Positions 1-9,677 of a stretch of DNA of 64,000 nt are shown here, piece after piece. The translations under genes and the position numbers were made by a program. Source of the DNA: Clostridium beijerinckii (lineage in GTDB: Bacteria; Bacillota; Clostridia; Clostridiales; Clostridiaceae). Position 1 is the stretch's first letter, and each line of letters opens with the position of its first letter. The notes beneath the pieces were generated by a model. It did no database searches. It had not been told where the DNA came from and worked only from the letters and a program-made list of their open reading frames with translations. Location of the stretch: positions 2,681,001-2,745,000 of the forward strand of contig NZ_CP144906.1 in the NCBI RefSeq assembly GCF_036699995.1. The letters are read 5' to 3'.

Positions 1-1
1 A

Positions 2-94
2 TGTACTGCTTTAGGCTTAGGGGAAATAACTGGCTTAAGCATAGAATTTCTGATTAAAATAGTTAAAAGAAGTTATCTAAGAATAGGAAAATAA
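2..94 (+). CDS. C-terminal end of an upstream gene (partial)
   Basis: A reading frame open from the window edge to a TAA at 92-94 encodes about 30 residues with a hydrophobic stretch (ITGLSIEFLIKIV) and a basic tail ending RIGK. This looks like the end of a membrane protein whose body lies outside the window. The family cannot be named from so little sequence. The stop lies inside the loop of the terminator hairpin that follows, a common arrangement for a gene end in AT-rich clostridia. The frame could also be open by chance. Confidence 0.4.
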   Translation, partial: CTALGLGEITGLSIEFLIKIVKRSYLRIGK

Positions 95-142
95 TAATGG
101 ATGATTAACATTAATTTTTATTATTTTTAGATAACTTCTTTT
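65..142 (+). terminator. Terminator hairpin of the upstream gene
   Basis: AAAAGAAGTTATCTAA (65-80) pairs with TTAGATAACTTCTTTT (127-142) around an AT-rich loop. The right arm ends in T residues. Confidence 0.65.
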
Positions 143-202
143 GTATAGTTATAAGAAATTTGCAAAGATATTAAAAAAATAGTTATAATTTAAAAGAAAA
201 TG

Positions 203-231
203 TTTACAATAATAACGGATGAGATTATAAT
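203..231 (+). promoter_or_regulatory. Sigma-A-type promoter before uvsE
   Basis: TTTACA (203-208) and TATAAT (226-231) are separated by exactly 17 bp. This predicts a leader of about 145 nt before the uvsE start. Confidence 0.6.
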
Positions 232-323
232 AAGTAATAGAGTGTTTAAAAGTTTAAAGCATTAAATATTAATGTAACTTTTAACATAACCTCTAATACT
301 CATTAATCTCTTTACATATAATT

Positions 324-346
324 GGACTCCACTTTGGAGTTCTTTT
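324..346 (+). terminator. Hairpin with T-run in the uvsE leader
   Basis: GGACTCCA (324-331), a 3-nt loop and TGGAGTTC (335-342) form a compact hairpin followed by TTTT. It lies between the predicted promoter and uvsE, so it could attenuate uvsE or end a short transcript. No upstream antiterminator stem or known ligand motif was recognised. Confidence 0.5.
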
Positions 347-385
347 ATTATGTTCAAGAAATATTAAGTACATAGGAGAAGAATT

Positions 386-1348
386 ATGAGAATAAGGTTT
401 GGCTATGTAGCAATTTCAATGAGGTTGGGTAAAAAGATTTCTAGTTCTAGCACAGTTACATTTACAAATTATAATAAAATTATTTCTGAAATGAATAAAT
501 TAGATAAACTAAAGAGTATAACACTATCTAACTTAAATGATCTAGAGAAAATACTTAAGTATAATGTGGAGAATCAAATACACTTTTATAGAATAACATC
601 TGCTTTAATTCCTCTAGTTACCCATCCTGATGTTGGGTATTGGGGACATAGAGAGATTTTTAAAAAGGATTTTGAATTTATTGGTAGAATAATTAGGGAA
701 AATAATATGAGAGTCGATACACATCCAGATCAATTTAATGTTTTAAATAGTGCAAGTAATGAGATTGTTAAAAACTCTATCAGCAATTTAATGCGCCAAG
801 TAGAATGGTTTGAAGATCTTGGGTATTTACATGGAAAAATGGTTTTGCATGTGGGAGGAGCAACTGGTGGAAAAGAGTCAGGGATAAGCAGATTCATTGA
901 TAATTTTTCTCTAATCCCAGAAGAAATAGGATCTAAATTAATTCTTGAAAATGATGATAAAATATATACTGCAAAGGAAGTTTTAGATATATGCAGAACT
1001 TTAAATCTTCCGATGGTATTAGATGTTCATCATCACAATTGCAATAATAATGGTGAAAATATAGAGGACTTACTCGAGGAGATTTTTAATACATGGGATA
1101 ATGAATTTTTTCCGCCTAAAATACATTTTTCAACGCCTAAAGACCACGATAAAGATAGAAAACATGCTGATTATATAAATGCAGAGGATCTTGTTGAATT
1201 CTTAGAAAAAGCTAAGGTTTTAGATAGGGATTTTGATATAATGCTAGAATGTAAGCAGAAAGATGAGGCACTGTATAAATTAGTAAAAGATATAAAAGTC
1301 ATAAGACCACAATATAAATGGATTGATAACAGCACTTTTGAATTATAA
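386..1348 (+). CDS. uvsE: UV DNA damage endonuclease UvsE
   Basis: This 320-residue protein matches the UvsE/UVDE family of TIM-barrel, metal-dependent endonucleases that nick DNA 5' of UV photoproducts and start an alternative excision repair path. It begins with the family-type RFGYVAISM segment. It has the conserved blocks DTHPDQFNVLNS, VLHVGGATGGKE, LILENDDK and DVHHHNC, whose His, Glu and Asp residues form the metal site in known members, and a late KIHFS segment. Length is normal for the family. ATG 386 follows an AGGAG site at about 374-378. The gene appears monocistronic, with a hairpin in its leader and a terminator at 1357-1395. No LexA-type box was seen upstream. UvsE is common in spore formers, fitting a role in repair of spore or UV damage. 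Confidence 0.93.
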   Translation: MRIRFGYVAISMRLGKKISSSSTVTFTNYNKIISEMNKLDKLKSITLSNLNDLEKILKYNVENQIHFYRITSALIPLVTHPDVGYWGHREIFKKDFEFIGRIIRENNMRVDTHPDQFNVLNSASNEIVKNSISNLMRQVEWFEDLGYLHGKMVLHVGGATGGKESGISRFIDNFSLIPEEIGSKLILENDDKIYTAKEVLDICRTLNLPMVLDVHHHNCNNNGENIEDLLEEIFNTWDNEFFPPKIHFSTPKDHDKDRKHADYINAEDLVEFLEKAKVLDRDFDIMLECKQKDEALYKLVKDIKVIRPQYKWIDNSTFEL

Positions 1349-1356
1349 AATAGTCT

Positions 1357-1395
1357 TAACTACCTAGAAATTTTAATATTTTAGGTAGTTATTTT
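1357..1395 (+). terminator. Terminator after uvsE
   Basis: TAACTACCTA pairs with TTAGGTAGTTA across a short AT loop and is followed by TTTTTA. Confidence 0.75.
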
Positions 1396-1575
1396 TATGA
1401 ATATATATTTGAATTTAGCATCATTAATAATATTCTGATATAATAGATATATATGTTTTTGGAGGTAAATAATAATCTGGGAAGGAGGAAAGTACTGAAT
1501 TGTGCTGCTTTATAACATAATTTTAACAAAAATTTATTCCAATGGGATTCATATGAAGAAAGAAGGGATTTATTG

Positions 1576-2601
1576 ATGAGAAACATTATTAGAAATCTAT
1601 TACTTGGATTAATAATAATATCAGCAATAATGGGACAACCTGTTTTTGCAGCAGATAATGATTTAAACTCATATGTATATAACCATTTAGAAAACTGGGA
1701 CACAGAGTTTCAAATTGATTATTATAAATCTGATGTATTAGAAGTAGTACAAAATATTGCAAAAGACGATGATTACTTAATGAGATCACTAGAGAAAATG
1801 GTCTATGAAAGAGTTGGAGATAAAGCAACATTAAAGGTTACTTATAGAACAACTAAAGATCAAGAGTTATATATTAATCAAGAGCTAACTAAAATAGTTA
1901 ATTCTATAACTACCAATGGAATGAGCGATTTTGATAAGGTCAAGGCAATAAATGAATATTTAATAAATAGATTTGAATATGATGATAGTCTTGTATCTAA
2001 TAATGCCTATTCTGCATTGACAACTGGAAAAACTACATGTCAAGGTTATGCCATGACTGCTTATAAAATGCTTAAATTAGCAGGTGTAGAGAATAAAATT
2101 ATTATTGGAAATTTAGATGGCGTTCCTCATGGATGGAACTTAGTTAAATTAAATAATAAGTGGTATCATTTAGATGTCACAAATAATGATGCATTAGGAA
2201 ATAATAAATATTTTCTAAGACAAGATAAGGTTCTAAAAAATGATGGATTTACATGGAAAGAAAGTGATTATCCAGAATGCTCTGAGGATTATAATTATGA
2301 GAATAATAAGGCAAGCAGTTATACTGGATTATTATCTGAGCTTAAGTCAAATAAAGATGGTAAGTGGAATTTAGTTAATTCTGCGTGGTATTTTTTAGAA
2401 AATACAGGACGTTATGCAACTGGATGGAATGTAATAGATAATAATTGGTATTACTTAGGCAATGATGGCATAATGAAAACCGGATGGATATACTCTAATG
2501 GAAAATGGTATTATTGCTATCCTGGAAGTGGGGCTATGGCTCTTAATTCTGTTATTGATGGAAAATATAGAGTTGATTCAAATGGAGCATGGATATCATA
2601 G
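1576..2601 (+). CDS. Secreted transglutaminase-like protein with wall-binding repeats
   Basis: A Sec signal peptide (residues 1 to about 26, ending VFAAD) precedes a transglutaminase-core domain (about 90-220). The triad-type residues are visible: Cys in GKTTCQGYAM, His in VPHGWNLV and Asp in YHLDVTNND. The C-terminal third contains choline-binding/CW_binding_1-type repeats of aromatic-rich form such as WYYLGNDGIMKTGWI. The protein is therefore exported and probably held on the cell wall through teichoic-acid choline or a similar ligand. Such domains may act as peptidases or cross-linking enzymes; the substrate is unknown. I chose ATG 1576 over the TTG one codon earlier because AGAAGGGA lies 7 nt upstream. 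The C-terminal repeats resemble those of the protein at 9678-10247. Confidence 0.85.
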   Translation: MRNIIRNLLLGLIIISAIMGQPVFAADNDLNSYVYNHLENWDTEFQIDYYKSDVLEVVQNIAKDDDYLMRSLEKMVYERVGDKATLKVTYRTTKDQELYINQELTKIVNSITTNGMSDFDKVKAINEYLINRFEYDDSLVSNNAYSALTTGKTTCQGYAMTAYKMLKLAGVENKIIIGNLDGVPHGWNLVKLNNKWYHLDVTNNDALGNNKYFLRQDKVLKNDGFTWKESDYPECSEDYNYENNKASSYTGLLSELKSNKDGKWNLVNSAWYFLENTGRYATGWNVIDNNWYYLGNDGIMKTGWIYSNGKWYYCYPGSGAMALNSVIDGKYRVDSNGAWIS

Positions 2602-2629
2602 CTGTAGCAAATAAACAATAAAGTTTATA

Positions 2630-2658
2630 TTGACAAAAGCTTAAGTTTTTTGTACAAT
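2630..2658 (+). promoter_or_regulatory. Promoter of the tyrS T-box leader
   Basis: TTGACA (2630-2635) and TACAAT (2653-2658) have a 17-bp spacer. Transcription would start near 2665, leaving a leader of about 415 nt before tyrS. Confidence 0.75.
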
Positions 2659-2729
2659 TTAAACAATTTAATATATCGCATAATAAAGAAAGTAATTTAT
2701 TATATTTCTTTATTCTAGATTTTCAATAA

Positions 2730-3015
2730 AAGCAATGAAAAGAATAAGTAGAAATTAGTGATGCCATACAGAAAGTTACCGGTTGATGAGAGGTGCATGG
2801 AAGCTGGTTTTGAATACATCTTAGAGCTTCAAGCTGAAAAAAAATTTCTTTTGAGTAGGTGATGACGGAACCCTGCACCCGTTATAGTGCTAAAGTATAA
2901 CCAAAATTTTGGCGTACTTGAAGAGGTTAATCGTGTGAGCGATTAATGAATTAAGGTGGTAACACGAGAGCTAGACTCTTGTCCTTTATATTTTAAAGGA
3001 CAAGAGTTTTTTTGT
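2730..3015 (+). promoter_or_regulatory. T-box leader, tyrosine-specific
   Basis: The region has the order of a T-box riboswitch. A Stem I contains the GATGAGA-type motif and a specifier loop with TAC at 2815-2817, a tyrosine codon. The T-box AAGGTGGTAACACGAGAG lies at 2953-2970; its TGGT pairs with the ACCA end of uncharged tRNA-Tyr. A terminator (ACTCTTGTCCTTT with AAAGGACAAGAGT, then seven T's, 2975-3015) follows. Uncharged tRNA-Tyr would stabilise the antiterminator and allow tyrS transcription. The tyrosine specifier agrees with the downstream gene. Confidence 0.93.
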
Positions 3016-3080
3016 TGTAAATATTGAATCTTGTAACGCTTACTTATATTAAAAATAAGAAATATTTAGGAGTTAAGAAG

Positions 3081-4292
3081 ATGAAAAAGAATGCTGAAGA
3101 ACAAATTAAAATTATAAGGAAAGGAGCTACAGACATAATTAGCATTGATGATTTGGAGAAAAAAATTATTAAATCGGCAAAAGAAGATAAACCTTTAATA
3201 ATTAAGTTAGGGTTAGATCCAACTGCGCCAGACATCCATTTAGGTCATGCGGTTGTATTAAGAAAGATTAAGCAAATGCAAGATTTAGGGCATCGAGCAG
3301 TTATAATAATTGGGGATTTTACGGGTAAAATAGGGGATCCAACCGGAAAATCTAAAACTAGGAAGCCACTGACCAAAGAAGAAGTAGTAGAAAATGCATT
3401 AACGTATCAAAAGCAAATTTTCAAAATTTTAGATAGAGATAAAACAGAAATTAAATTTAATAGTGAATGGTTATCTAAACTATCATTTGAAGAAGTTTTA
3501 AAACTGGCTGCGACTACAACAGTTGCAAGAATGCTAGAAAGAGAAGATTTTAAAAAGAGATATAATTCTAACACGGCTATTGGAATCCATGAATTTTTTT
3601 ATCCTCTAATGCAAGGTTATGATTCTATAGCATTAGAGGCTGATATAGAATTAGGAGGAACTGATCAGACATTTAATATTCTTATGGGGAGGACATTGCA
3701 AAAAAATGCTGGAATGGAGCAGCAAATAGCGATATTTATGCCTATATTAGAAGGTCTGGATGGGAAGGAAAAAATGAGTAAGAGCTTAGGAAATTATATA
3801 GGAATACAAGAACCAGCAGAAATAATGTTTAAGAAAGTAATGGAGGTTCCTGATAATCTAATTATAAAATATTACGAACTTGCTACGGATGAGCATCCAG
3901 ATAAAATTAGAGAAATTAAGGAAGAGTTGGATAATGGCAAAAATCCAAGAGATGTAAAATTTGAACTTGCAAAAATTATAACAAAATTATATCACACAGA
4001 AGAAGAAAGTAAATTCGCACTTGAATATTTTGAAAATGTATTTAAAAATAAAAGTATGCCTGATGAAGTGCCTGAGATAAATATATCTCCTGAATGTAGC
4101 TTATTAGACGATGTTGGAAAAGTTCTTGTTAAAAGTAACTTAGTAAAATCGTATAACGAATTTAAAAGACTTGTAAGTCAGGGTGGAGTGTATATAAATA
4201 TGCAAAAAGTAACTGATTTTAATAATACAACAATTAAAAATGGAGATATAATAAAGTTAGGTAAGAAGAAGTTTTATAAAATAGTAAAGTAG
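3081..4292 (+). CDS. tyrS: Tyrosyl-tRNA synthetase (TyrZ type)
   Basis: This 403-residue class I aminoacyl-tRNA synthetase joins tyrosine to tRNA-Tyr in the cytoplasm. It carries the HIGH-type signature as HLGH (residues 53-56) and KMSKS at 231-235, then an S4 RNA-binding domain at the C terminus ([20 protein letters not shown]). HLGH with KMSKS is the TyrZ-like subtype; TyrS proper usually has HVGH and KFGKT. ATG 3081 is preferred over the upstream start at 3024 because AGGAG lies 8 nt before it and the extra residues are not family-like. Expression is controlled by the tyrosine T-box leader immediately upstream. It ends before a bidirectional terminator at 4340-4370. Confidence 0.95.
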   Translation: MKKNAEEQIKIIRKGATDIISIDDLEKKIIKSAKEDKPLIIKLGLDPTAPDIHLGHAVVLRKIKQMQDLGHRAVIIIGDFTGKIGDPTGKSKTRKPLTKEEVVENALTYQKQIFKILDRDKTEIKFNSEWLSKLSFEEVLKLAATTTVARMLEREDFKKRYNSNTAIGIHEFFYPLMQGYDSIALEADIELGGTDQTFNILMGRTLQKNAGMEQQIAIFMPILEGLDGKEKMSKSLGNYIGIQEPAEIMFKKVMEVPDNLIIKYYELATDEHPDKIREIKEELDNGKNPRDVKFELAKIITKLYHTEEESKFALEYFENVFKNKSMPDEVPEINISPECSLLDDVGKVLVKSNLVKSYNEFKRLVSQGGVYINMQKVTDFNNTTIKNGDIIKLGKKKFYKIVK

Positions 4293-4339
4293 CTAAAAGT
4301 GTATTAAAAAGAATTAAGTGAAAGAATATATACTATATT

Positions 4340-4370
4340 AAAAGAGGCAGTCAATTGAACTGCCTCTTTT
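4340..4370. terminator. Bidirectional terminator between tyrS and the convergent gene
   Basis: AAAAGAGGCAG (4340-4350) and CTGCCTCTTTT (4360-4370) form a perfect stem with T-runs on both strands, serving two convergent genes. Confidence 0.85.
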
Positions 4371-4391
4371 AATAAATTAATTCATAAAGAA

Positions 4392-5573
4392 TTATGACTG
4401 CTTTTGCTTTTCTATGTAATTTTCGTACCAATTATTAAATAGAACTTTACATGAAGCAGCAACTGGTACTGCAAGGAGCATGCCTAATAACCCGCCTACA
4501 TTTCCCCCGATTAGTATAGCCATCATTGTAAATACCGCATGCAAACCTACGCTATTTCCAACAATTTTAGGGGCTAGAAGATTATTATCAATTTGTTGTA
4601 CAACTAGCATAGCAACTATGGAGTAAAGTATTTTTATAGGAGTACCACTTAAAAGTCCCATAATGGCAGCAAGAATAGTACCAATAATTGGGCCTACATA
4701 TGGAATCATATTGCTTATTCCTGCGATTATACCAATTACAAAAGCGTAATCTATTCCAACAATTGAAAGTGCTATCGCTGATAATACCCCAACGAAAAAA
4801 GCTTCCAGCAATTGACCGCGCAGGTACTTAGCAAAGACTTCATGAACAACTCTAAAAACGTAAATAATTTTATTGCCTAAAATACTTTTACCAAATACTA
4901 AATAATAAAGCTTATTCCATAGTCCTATAAAATATTCAGAATCCTTTAGAAGGTATATACTGATTACAAGTGCAATAAAAAATGTTGCAACACCACTTCC
5001 AATTGACATTATATATGAGGTCATATTTCCTAAGTTGCTTTCAACATATCTTTGTAAATATATAATTCCGCTAATAATATAAGGTTTTATATTATCTATA
5101 AAAGAATTATCCAGCTTATCTAAAGTTCCTTTTATTGATTCGGTTGAAAAGGAATTGCTCTTTAAGTATAGGGAAATATGTTGAGTAATATTTATAATAG
5201 TAGTATTATTTGATATCTGACCGCCTATCATAAAATAGATTCCTAAGATTAATCCTGAAAATATACCAATAATTAAGATATATGTAATCATAATTGCTAT
5301 AATTCTTCGAGTAGATGCCTTCTCTAATTTATATAATTTGTTCTGCTTTAGAAAAGTTTCAAGGCCTCTAGTTATAGGATATAAAAGATATGCTATTATG
5401 ATACCGAAAAGCAGTGGCTTAATTAAATTAGTTAAATATCCTAGAAAGTCAAATGCAGATCTAAATAATAATCCCATATTTAAAATAATTAAAAATGCTA
5501 TATATAGTATAACGGCTGTAATAACTATATATATGGAATACTTGAATAATTTTTTATCAAATTCAATTTTCAT
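4392..5573 (-). CDS. AI-2E/PerM-family membrane protein
   Basis: This 393-residue protein has the layout of the AI-2E family transporter group (UPF0118/PerM). Two N-terminal membrane segments and a third near residue 95-120 are followed by a soluble insert (about 125-190), then at least four more hydrophobic segments. The conserved block GIDYAFVIGIIAGISNMIPYVG contains the family Pro-Tyr-hGP motif. Members export autoinducer-2, drive sodium/proton exchange or have unknown cargo, so substrate cannot be assigned. It ends against the terminator shared with tyrS. The upstream gap to ppx (101 bp) is AT-rich and could hold its own promoter. Confidence 0.85.
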   Translation of the reverse strand: MKIEFDKKLFKYSIYIVITAVILYIAFLIILNMGLLFRSAFDFLGYLTNLIKPLLFGIIIAYLLYPITRGLETFLKQNKLYKLEKASTRRIIAIMITYILIIGIFSGLILGIYFMIGGQISNNTTIINITQHISLYLKSNSFSTESIKGTLDKLDNSFIDNIKPYIISGIIYLQRYVESNLGNMTSYIMSIGSGVATFFIALVISIYLLKDSEYFIGLWNKLYYLVFGKSILGNKIIYVFRVVHEVFAKYLRGQLLEAFFVGVLSAIALSIVGIDYAFVIGIIAGISNMIPYVGPIIGTILAAIMGLLSGTPIKILYSIVAMLVVQQIDNNLLAPKIVGNSVGLHAVFTMMAILIGGNVGGLLGMLLAVPVAASCKVLFNNWYENYIEKQKQS

Positions 5574-5674
5574 ATAACGGTATTATCTCCTTATTTTACT
5601 TTATCTTAATTTACTATTATATGAATTATATCATATTTTAAAGCAAATATATCACATAAATATTTAAGCAAAAC

Positions 5675-7183
5675 TTATAATGGGATAATGGATAACTTTT
5701 TATTGAAACATTTCTTAAAGCTTTCATCCATTTCTACAGGTAAACTATCTTGCATGTATTTAACACTACTCTTAGGAAGTGTTAATTTAAAAGTATCTTT
5801 CTGATTAATAATTGTGACTTCGGATAAGCTATTATAAAAATACTTATCAATTTTATGAGCAAGACATAATATTATTGAAATTTTTTTGCATATTAGAATT
5901 TCCTCTTTTTTAAGGATATTTTTATATTCATCTGATAATTTGTAATCAAATTTACCGCTTAGTGCTATGGCGTAACCAAGCATTAATATTTGTTTATGTG
6001 TAAGTCCTGAAATTAAGGAGTTAATTATGATATATAAGCTATGTTTATAAGCATGTTTTATAGAAATACTTACCCCTAAATCATGCAATTTAGCTGCTGC
6101 ACCAAGAAGTTTATATTCTAATTCTAAAAATTCATAATTTGGTTTTTCAAGGTATTTAAAAAATACAAGAGATAAATCACGTATTTTCTCAGCATGTGAA
6201 ATATTTAAGTCATTATTTGTTAAGATATTGTTTAATGAGTAATCTAAAATATCAATATTATCAAGATCTTTATTCAATAGTTTTTCGTATAAAACACCTT
6301 CACGGATTCCATATTGACTAATTTTTAAAGCAGGACAATTGCAATAGTTCATAAGCATTACAAGTGCCGAGAAAGGTGCGGTAAATATGTCAGATCTTTC
6401 TCTAGGTAATCCCTTTAATTTTGCCTTTTGGTTCATATTAAGATTGAGAACATATTCATGAATTATTTTAACTTCATCAAAGAGCATAGTATAATTATGG
6501 AGCAGGTCAAGTGGATATTTAATAAATTTCTTATGAATTTTACCAATCGAACGAGCTGTTCCACCAATTCCAATTAAAGGCAAATTTTGAGCGAGCTTTA
6601 GCCAAGGTAACTTATCAAATTCATTGAATATAAATTTCTTAAATGCTGAAATAGTATTTTTATCTGCTGGCACATCAAAAGGAAATAGCTTAGTTAGTGG
6701 TATGGATCCAAGAGGTAAGCTTACCCCATTAAGTATTTTTTTATCTTTCATTAAAGTGATTTCCATGCTTGAACCACCAATATCAATAAGTAAGGCATCT
6801 TTTATATCCATGGTAGCTTTGATTGTTATATATCCATAAGCTGATTCTTCAATTCCACTAAGAACTCTAATGTCTAAGTTAGTCTTCTCCTTTACCAAAG
6901 ATAAAATATGATCTCTATTTTTTGCACGTCTGATTGCCTCAGTAGCGACTACAATTATTTCGACTACATCATTTTTCTCGCATAAAATCTTGAAGAATTC
7001 TAAAGTAATTAATAATTTGCCTATTCCTTCATTTGACAAATTGTCATTTTCATCAATAAACTGACCAAGTCTTGTCATTCTTTTTTCTTCATCAATTATT
7101 TTAAATGAATTATTCTCATATATCTCATATACTAGAACTCTCATTGAATTGGAACCTATATCAATAACTGCGATATTTTTCAT
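5675..7183 (-). CDS. ppx: Exopolyphosphatase (Ppx/GppA family)
   Basis: This 502-residue protein belongs to the ASKHA-fold Ppx/GppA phosphatases that release phosphate from polyphosphate ends or from pppGpp. Signature segments are VIDIGSNSMRVLVYE at the N terminus, VATEAIRRAKN, LLIDIGGSSMEIT and LIGIGGTARSIGK. The C-terminal half contains an HD-like helical domain (AAAKLHDLG and following), as in longer family members. The start follows a GAGGAG-type site. It is divergent from ppk across a 204-bp gap holding Pho-box-like repeats, so synthesis and breakdown of polyphosphate are genetically paired here. Ppx versus GppA activity cannot be separated from sequence alone, but the ppk neighbour favours Ppx. 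Confidence 0.9.
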   Translation of the reverse strand: MKNIAVIDIGSNSMRVLVYEIYENNSFKIIDEEKRMTRLGQFIDENDNLSNEGIGKLLITLEFFKILCEKNDVVEIIVVATEAIRRAKNRDHILSLVKEKTNLDIRVLSGIEESAYGYITIKATMDIKDALLIDIGGSSMEITLMKDKKILNGVSLPLGSIPLTKLFPFDVPADKNTISAFKKFIFNEFDKLPWLKLAQNLPLIGIGGTARSIGKIHKKFIKYPLDLLHNYTMLFDEVKIIHEYVLNLNMNQKAKLKGLPRERSDIFTAPFSALVMLMNYCNCPALKISQYGIREGVLYEKLLNKDLDNIDILDYSLNNILTNNDLNISHAEKIRDLSLVFFKYLEKPNYEFLELEYKLLGAAAKLHDLGVSISIKHAYKHSLYIIINSLISGLTHKQILMLGYAIALSGKFDYKLSDEYKNILKKEEILICKKISIILCLAHKIDKYFYNSLSEVTIINQKDTFKLTLPKSSVKYMQDSLPVEMDESFKKCFNKKLSIIPL

Positions 7184-7221
7184 TGTGCACTCCTCCTCTA
7201 TATAAATAATGTGATAAAAAG

Positions 7222-7260
7222 TTAACTTGCATATAATAACATTTTAACTTAAAGTTAACA
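7222..7260 (+). promoter_or_regulatory. Pho-box-like hexamer array between ppx and ppk
   Basis: TTAACT (7222-7227), TTAACT (7244-7249) and TTAACA (7255-7260) lie in 11-bp register, with a poorer ATAATA at 7233-7238. PhoP of Firmicutes binds TT(A/T/C)ACA-like hexamers at this 11-bp period. The last hexamer could also be the -35 of a ppk promoter (17 bp to TAGTAT at 7278-7283). PhoP binding is inferred. Confidence 0.5.
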
Positions 7261-7387
7261 AAAATATTAGATTATATTAGTATACATTTTAATATATTAC
7301 ATTATTCAATGTGTATTTAAAATACTATATTTACAAATAATTAAATTAAGTTGAAAATGATTAGTTTATAGGATGAGGAGAATAATT

Positions 7388-9445
7388 ATGGATGAAAATT
7401 ATACATATGATAATTACGAAAATTTTTTTAATCGTGAACTTAGCTGGCTGGAATTTAACCAACGAGTTTTAGATGAAGCTAAGGATAATACAAACCCCTT
7501 ATTGGAACGATTAAAATTTTTATCCATATCGAGTTCCAATCTCGACGAATTTTTTATGGTTAGAATTGGATCATTATATAGTCAAATTCAAGCAGGATTT
7601 GAGGAAAGAGAAGTTTCTGGATTAACACCAAGTGAACAAATTAGCAAAATACTTTATAGAGTTAGGGAGATGGTTAAGGACCAATATCATACATATGAGC
7701 ATTTATATGACCACTTAGGTTCTAAAAATATAAGAATTTTCACGTATGATATGTTAAATGAAGAATAATTAGAATTTATAAATGACTATTATAAAAATAT
7801 ATTATATCCAGTTTTAACACCTATGGTAATTGATTCAGGCAGACCATTTCCTTTGTTGTTAAATAAAACACTAAATATAGGGGTTATATTAAAAGAAAGC
7901 AAGAGTGAACAAGAACTATTTGCTACAATTCAAGTACCATCAGTTTTAGGAAGACTAGTTCCTATACCAGGGAGTGTAGGTGAAAACTTTGTATTATTGG
8001 AAGATGTCATAAAAAAACATATAAAGGAATTGTTTGGATTTAAAGTATTAACAACAGCGTGCTATAGAATAACTAAAAATGCAGATTTGAGTTTAAATGA
8101 AGAAGGCGCAGAAGATTTGCTTGAAACAATAGAAGAATCTCTTAAACAGAGAAGGTGGGGGCTTGCCGTAAGATTAGAAATCGAAGAGACAAATGATAGT
8201 AGGATTATAAATAAATTAGAACAAGAATTTGAAATTTCGGAGGATCAAATATTCTCTATAAAAGGGCCAATAGATTTAACATTTATAAATAAATTATATA
8301 GTATTAAGGGATATAGTGAACTTAAGTTTGAACAAATAAAGAGTCTGCAAGTCAAGGAATTACAAGAAGACGATATATTTCAAGAAATAAGCAAGAAGGA
8401 TATTTTTCTACACCACCCATATGAAAGTTTTTCATTAGTAGTAAAATTAGTAGAAACTGCTGCTCAGGACGAAAAAGTACTAGCTATAAAGCAAACCCTA
8501 TACAGAGTAAGTGGAAATTCGCCTATAATAGCTGCACTTTCAAAAGCGGCGGAAAATGGAAAGCAGGTAACAGTATTAGTTGAACTTAAAGCTAGGTTTG
8601 ACGAAGAAAATAACATTCATTGGGCAAGGCAGCTTGAAAAAGCAGGATGTCATGTTATATATGGAGTGATTGGGTTAAAAACTCATAGTAAAATATTATT
8701 GATTGTTCGAAAAGAAAAAAAGGGTATTAAAAGATATGTTCATTTAGGAACTGGAAATTATAATGATGTAACGGCTAAATTCTATACAGATATTGGGATA
8801 ATAACATCAAAGTCTGAATATGGCGAAGATGCATCAGTTATATTTAATATGCTTTCAGGATATTTTAAACCTGAAAATATGAGCAAAATAACTATTGCAC
8901 CGTACGGATTACGAAAAAAGTTGGAGCATCTAGTTGAAAGAGAAACTGAGCATGCTAAAAATGGAAAGAAAGCAAAAATAATTGCAAAAATGAATTCGTT
9001 AGTTGATAGAAAACTTATGATAGCTTTATATAAGGCATCACAAGCTGGAGTTAAAGTAGAACTTATAGTTAGAGGAATTTGCTCATTAAGACCTGGAGTT
9101 AAAGGCTTAAGTGAAAATATAACAGTGAGAAGCATTGTAGGAAGATATTTGGAACACAGCAGAATATATTACTTTTATAATAATGGAAAAGAAGACATAT
9201 ATATATCAAGCGCTGATTGGATGTATAGGAATTTAGACAAAAGAGTTGAAACAATGACAGTAATAGAAGATCATCTTATAAAAAAGGAACTTAAAGAAAT
9301 GCTCGAATTATATATAAAAGATAATGTTAAAAGTAGGATATTGCTAGAAGACGGTTCTTATACAAAAATTAAAAGTGAAGGTAAAATAGTTAATGCACAG
9401 AAGGATATGATAGAGATTTGTAAAAAGTTTAATCAGAAAAGTTAG
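7388..9445 (+). pseudogene. ppk: Polyphosphate kinase 1, interrupted by an in-frame TAA
   Basis: The two open segments (to 7768 and from 7823) are in the same frame and together encode a PPK1 of normal length, about 685 residues, that makes polyphosphate from ATP. The N-terminal domain ([18 protein letters not shown]) lies before the stop. The rest has GRPFPLLLNKT, the phosphohistidine region GLKTHSKILL, GTGNYND and YLEHSRIYYF. A TAA at 7766-7768 sits between LNEE and LEFINDYY, codons that otherwise read smoothly. One C-to-T change from CAA (Gln) would explain it. The downstream ATG at 7823 has no ribosome binding site, so rescue by re-initiation is unlikely. ATG 7388 is chosen for its AGGAG. 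This is a true nonsense mutation, a sequencing error or a readthrough site. Confidence 0.85.
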
Positions 9446-9677
9446 ATAAGTATATGATTTAAAGAAATATGTCATATGTTGAGCAGAAGTGATATAGGCA
9501 AATAAAATTCGGTAGAATTTAATTATTAGGATTCTTGAAAATGGAAATTAGCTTAAGTAGTGTTAAATAGAGATAAAAAAGGCTAAAGTGTTAATAGCTA
9601 TAATCGATAATTAATTATAAGAATATAATTGAGACATAAATATTAAATTACATTAAATATTCTAGGAGATGAGCAAA

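Noticed and set aside
7766..7768. ppk as two separate genes
   Set aside because: Both parts are in one frame, no ribosome binding site precedes the second part, and the joined length equals normal PPK1.
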